Source: Mycolicibacterium hodleri
GTDB taxonomy: Bacteria > Actinomycetota > Actinomycetes > Mycobacteriales > Mycobacteriaceae
Length of the DNA stretch: 64,000 nt
Direction: 5' to 3'
Assembly (NCBI RefSeq): GCF_025822245.1
Contig: NZ_JACKTL010000026.1
Span: forward strand, 241,043 to 305,042
Shown here: positions 60,948-64,000 of the stretch, piece after piece
How the letters are laid out: every line of letters begins with the position of its first letter
Position numbering within the stretch: the first letter of the stretch is position 1
The notes under the pieces: model-generated
Told to the model about the DNA's origin: nothing
Databases searched by the model: none
What the model saw: the letters and a program-made list of their open reading frames with translations, nothing else
Made by a program: the position numbers and the translations under genes

Positions 60948-63900
60948 GTGAGTGGTGTCAGTTACGTGGGGCGTGTGGGGGCGTTGGCTGTCGCATTGGG
61001 GATAGGAACTGCGATCGGATGGCCGGCGATGGCGTGCGCGGACGACGGCGCGACCGGCGGTAGCCAGTCGGCGTCGACGCACTCGACCGACAGTAGTGAC
61101 GCCGGTCCGTCACGGGAGTCGACGGACTCCGGTGGCGTGAACCCGTCACGGCAGTCACCGGATTCCGTTTCTTCACATTCGACCGCGTCGTCAGATGCCA
61201 AGTCGTCGGTGACGGTGTCGGCAACCACCGTCACCGTCAAGGGAGCCTCGTCCGGTGACGACCAGCCGAGCGCGAGCATCAAGGACGAGAGCGCACCCTC
61301 GGCTGAGAGTGGGTCGACCTCCGTCACCACTGCCGCGCCCGCGGCGCCTCAGGCGCAGTCGGACGCACCGTCGGTCGTGGCGGAGCCAGCCGCTGCAGAG
61401 CCCGTCGGCGCGCAGCCAGACACCGTCCAACCCGTCGCGGTCCCTGCCCCTCCGTCGGAAGCTCCAAAGAGCAAGCCCAACAACGGTGATCGTGTGAATT
61501 CGACTCCGGCTGTCGTGTCGACGAATACGACCGCCGTCACCGCGGACAGTCATTCCACGGCCATCGCACGCTCTGCCCAAGTGGACCCCGAGCGTGTTGC
61601 CCCACTGGGCGCGTTGAGCTTGACGGCGCTCGCCGCGGTACCCCAGGGCACCCTGGACACTCGGACACCGACCGCGACGGTAGTGGCCACTGATCTGGCG
61701 CCACCACAGCCGCACCTGTTGGAAGGCGTCCGCACCCTCGTCCTGCAAGCGTTGGCGTTGTTCGGCTACACCCCTGGGACACCGACTCCCAATCCCTTCC
61801 TCGCGGCGATCTGGGGTCTGTACCGGCGAGTGGAGTCCACTCTCGACAACCAACGCCCGACCGTGGGTGCGGCGTCGGTCAGCGACACCGGCGTCGACTC
61901 CGACGCCCACGTCGTCGTCACCGGCACGGTGTCGTTCGCCGACGAAGACGGAGATCCGTTGTCGTACACGGCAACCAACGGCGCACACGGAAGCGTGGCG
62001 GTCAACCCGGACGGGTCGTTCACCTACACCTCGACCGACGCCGGCTACACCGGTCCGGACACGTTCACGATCACCGCCGACGACGCCGGTCTGCACCTTC
62101 ATGGTCTCGTCACGCCACTCGGTGCCGGGCACACCACCACCGCGACGGTGGCGCTGAGCGTGACCGCCCCGCCAAACGTCGCCCCGGTGGCCACTGACGA
62201 CGTGGTGCGTACCAACGAGGACACCCCGCTCACGATCGTGCCCACGACGCTGCTGGGCAACGACTCCGACCTCGACGGCGACGCCCTGGTGATCACCGCG
62301 GCCGGCACCCCCACACACGGCACGACTGCCCTCGGCGGCGACGGCACGATCACCTACACCCCCGCCGCGAACTACCACGGCAACGATGCATTCAGCTATA
62401 CCGTCAGCGACGGCGCCCTGAACGCCACCGCGACAGTGACGGTCACCGTCGCCGCGGTGAACGACGCCCCGGTGATCGGCACGGTGACGTCAACCCCGGG
62501 CATCGGCAATACCTGGGAGGTGACGCCGACGGTCAGCGATCCCGACGGGGACACGGTGACCGTGACGGTGGGGAGCGTCGACGCAGCCCACGTCACCGTC
62601 ACGCCCGGGACAGGAGGCCGGTACACCGTCACCGTCACCGACCCGGCGTGGGCGAAGTCGAACCCGGGCGCGCAGATCAGCGTGCTCGTCACGGCCACCG
62701 ACGGCGCCAGCGAGCCGGTGACCAAGACCCTGGCGATCGGCACCGTCAACAACACCACCGCCGTCGGAAACAACGCGGCCGGCCAGCTCAACATCCCGGC
62801 ATTACCGGCCGGGGTGACATATACGCAGGTTGACGCCGCGGAGTCGTTCACAGTGTTGTTGCGGTCCGATGGCACGGCCGTGGCCGTCGGAAGCAATTTC
62901 AGCGGTCAGCTCAACATCCCTACGCTACCTGCGGGGGTGACGTACACGCAGATCAGTGCTGGGTCGACGCACACGGTGCTGTTGCGGTCCGATGGCACGG
63001 CCGTGGCCGTCGGAAGCAATTCGTTCGGTCAGCTCAACATCCCTACGCTACCTGCGGGGGTGACGTACACGCAGGTCAGCGCCGGGTCGGTAAACACGGT
63101 GCTGTTGCGGTCCGATGGCACCGCGGTGGCCGTCGGGAACAACTCCTTCGGCCAGAACGTGATCCCGGCGTTGCCGCCCGGGATGACATACACCAAGGTC
63201 AGCTCCGGGTCTTACTACACGGTGTTGTTGCGGTCCGATGGCACCGCGGTGGGCGTCGGGACGAACCGAAGCGGCGAGAGCAGTGTTCCGGTGTTGCCGG
63301 CTGGGGTGACCTACACCCGGGTCAGCACCGCGACCGAGCTGACGCAATACGTGCGCTCCGATGGCACCGCCATTGCCAGCGGAAGCAGTGCACAGGGCGA
63401 GGTCGACGTCCCAACGTTGCCCCCCGGTGTGACATACACCCAGGTTTCCAGTGGTTCCTACCACACGGTGTGGCTGCGGTCCGACGGTACCGTGGCCGTG
63501 CGCGGCTCGAATGATCAAGGGCAGACGACCATTCCGGCACTGCCGGCCGGGGTGAGCTACGCCCAAGCCGCCGCCGGCGGCAACGACACGGTGCTGCTGA
63601 CCGTCGTCGACGCTCCGCCCGTCGCGGGTGACGACGTGGTGGGCACTGCGGCGAACGCAGTGCTACTGATGAATCCAAACACCTTGCTGCACAATGACTC
63701 CGATCCAGACGGCGATCCGCTGACGGTCACCGCGGTCTGGGGTGCCGGGCATGGACTCACCGCCCTGGGTGCCGACGGCACTATCACCTACACCCCGTCG
63801 GCGGGGTACTACGGCGTCGACCATTTCAACTACCTCGCCAGCGACGGCGTGCTGGGCGACGCCGCCACGGTGACCGTCACCGTCACACCGGTCAACGGTG

Positions 63901-64000
63901 CCCCGGTGGCCAACGGCGACGTCGCCACCGTGGCCGAGGGCGGGACCACGACGATCGTGCTCACCGGCAACGACACCGATGCCGACGGCACCGTCGACGA
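60948..64000 (+). CDS. Giant secreted repeat protein (VCBS/cadherin-like plus RCC1-like), 3' end outside window
   Basis: GTG 60948 opens a frame of more than 1017 residues without a stop. A signal segment (VGALAVALGIGTAIGWPAMA) is followed by a low-complexity Ser/Thr/Pro/Ala region (about residues 30-265), a mycobacterial linker (NPFLAAIWGLYRRVESTLDN QRP), tandem Ig/cadherin-like units (GDPLSYTATNGAHGSVAVNP DGSFTYTSTDAGYTGPDTFT; DVVRTNEDTPLTIVPTTLLG NDSDLDGD), an RCC1-like block, then more cadherin-like units reaching the edge. Such proteins sit at the cell surface and act in adhesion or matrix. The start is a GTG with a weak ribosome binding site. Confidence 0.87.
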   Translation, partial: MSGVSYVGRVGALAVALGIGTAIGWPAMACADDGATGGSQSASTHSTDSSDAGPSRESTDSGGVNPSRQSPDSVSSHSTASSDAKSSVTVSATTVTVKGASSGDDQPSASIKDESAPSAESGSTSVTTAAPAAPQAQSDAPSVVAEPAAAEPVGAQPDTVQPVAVPAPPSEAPKSKPNNGDRVNSTPAVVSTNTTAVTADSHSTAIARSAQVDPERVAPLGALSLTALAAVPQGTLDTRTPTATVVATDLAPPQPHLLEGVRTLVLQALALFGYTPGTPTPNPFLAAIWGLYRRVESTLDNQRPTVGAASVSDTGVDSDAHVVVTGTVSFADEDGDPLSYTATNGAHGSVAVNPDGSFTYTSTDAGYTGPDTFTITADDAGLHLHGLVTPLGAGHTTTATVALSVTAPPNVAPVATDDVVRTNEDTPLTIVPTTLLGNDSDLDGDALVITAAGTPTHGTTALGGDGTITYTPAANYHGNDAFSYTVSDGALNATATVTVTVAAVNDAPVIGTVTSTPGIGNTWEVTPTVSDPDGDTVTVTVGSVDAAHVTVTPGTGGRYTVTVTDPAWAKSNPGAQISVLVTATDGASEPVTKTLAIGTVNNTTAVGNNAAGQLNIPALPAGVTYTQVDAAESFTVLLRSDGTAVAVGSNFSGQLNIPTLPAGVTYTQISAGSTHTVLLRSDGTAVAVGSNSFGQLNIPTLPAGVTYTQVSAGSVNTVLLRSDGTAVAVGNNSFGQNVIPALPPGMTYTKVSSGSYYTVLLRSDGTAVGVGTNRSGESSVPVLPAGVTYTRVSTATELTQYVRSDGTAIASGSSAQGEVDVPTLPPGVTYTQVSSGSYHTVWLRSDGTVAVRGSNDQGQTTIPALPAGVSYAQAAAGGNDTVLLTVVDAPPVAGDDVVGTAANAVLLMNPNTLLHNDSDPDGDPLTVTAVWGAGHGLTALGADGTITYTPSAGYYGVDHFNYLASDGVLGDAATVTVTVTPVNGAPVANGDVATVAEGGTTTIVLTGNDTDADGTVD
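62755..63600 (+). repeat. RCC1-like repeat block, about six 41-residue units
   Basis: Units follow VLLRSDGTAVAVGxNxxGQL NIPxLPAGVTYTQVSAGS; DNA copies recur every 123 bases, with near-identical units at 62905-63027 and 63028-63150 and more diverged ones after. The pattern suits a seven-bladed propeller. Confidence 0.8.

Overview
The window is high-GC actinobacterial DNA, almost certainly a rapidly growing mycobacterium (Mycolicibacterium-like). The evidence is an MspA-type porin nearly identical to the known family, many mycobacterial lipoproteins and small secreted proteins, an IdeR-type iron box, and a homologue of the Rv2326c/Rv2325c transporter pair. GC content and codon use look uniform throughout.

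Layout. About 1-52.57 kb reads as one large integrated element or genomic island. At the left edge are a tyrosine integrase (3' end outside the window), an overlapping HTH excisionase-like gene, a noncoding stretch with DnaA-box-like sites, and a MobF (TrwC/TraI) relaxase-helicase. At 52524-52566 there is a bare 3' fragment of tRNA-fMet(CAU) followed by a terminator, the usual mark of the far end of a tRNA-integrated element; the intact tRNA would lie left of base 1. Cargo in between: a frameshifted sensor-domain lipoprotein, a ZIP metal transporter behind an iron box, a secreted trypsin-like protease, an esterase and a polysaccharide deacetylase (5-11 kb); a complete type I-E Cascade operon cse1-cse2-cas7-cas5-cas6e with no cas3, cas1, cas2 or recognisable array (12.3-17.0 kb); mspA (17.4-18.0 kb); a graveyard of gene relics (18-20 kb); then 20-52 kb of envelope and signalling genes.

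That 20-52 kb part contains two sensor kinases each facing a convergent, 3'-overlapping response regulator, further regulators and regulator relics, DedA, UppP and PAP2 proteins, an AI-2E-type permease, phosphoesterases, an ECF transporter, and a lipoprotein/ABC/FtsX exporter with an adjacent alkaline phosphatase. A second, badly decayed copy of the exporter-phosphatase block lies at 23.9-26.7 kb. A 16-bp tandem motif, YTCAGCNNNNTYTCAG, occurs upstream of at least ten of these genes and usually points toward the gene; one copy lies ahead of the Cascade operon. I infer an island-wide regulon run by the local two-component systems, with envelope and undecaprenyl-lipid homeostasis as the theme.

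From 52.6 kb onward the DNA looks like resident chromosome: divergent AraC and TetR regulators around a palindromic operator, two alpha/beta hydrolases, a DUF302 protein, a DUF421 membrane protein and a thiolase, plus small relics of carbonic anhydrase, NmrA-like and XRE genes. A very large secreted repeat protein (tandem cadherin/VCBS-like domains with an embedded RCC1-like block) starts at 60948 and runs off the right edge.
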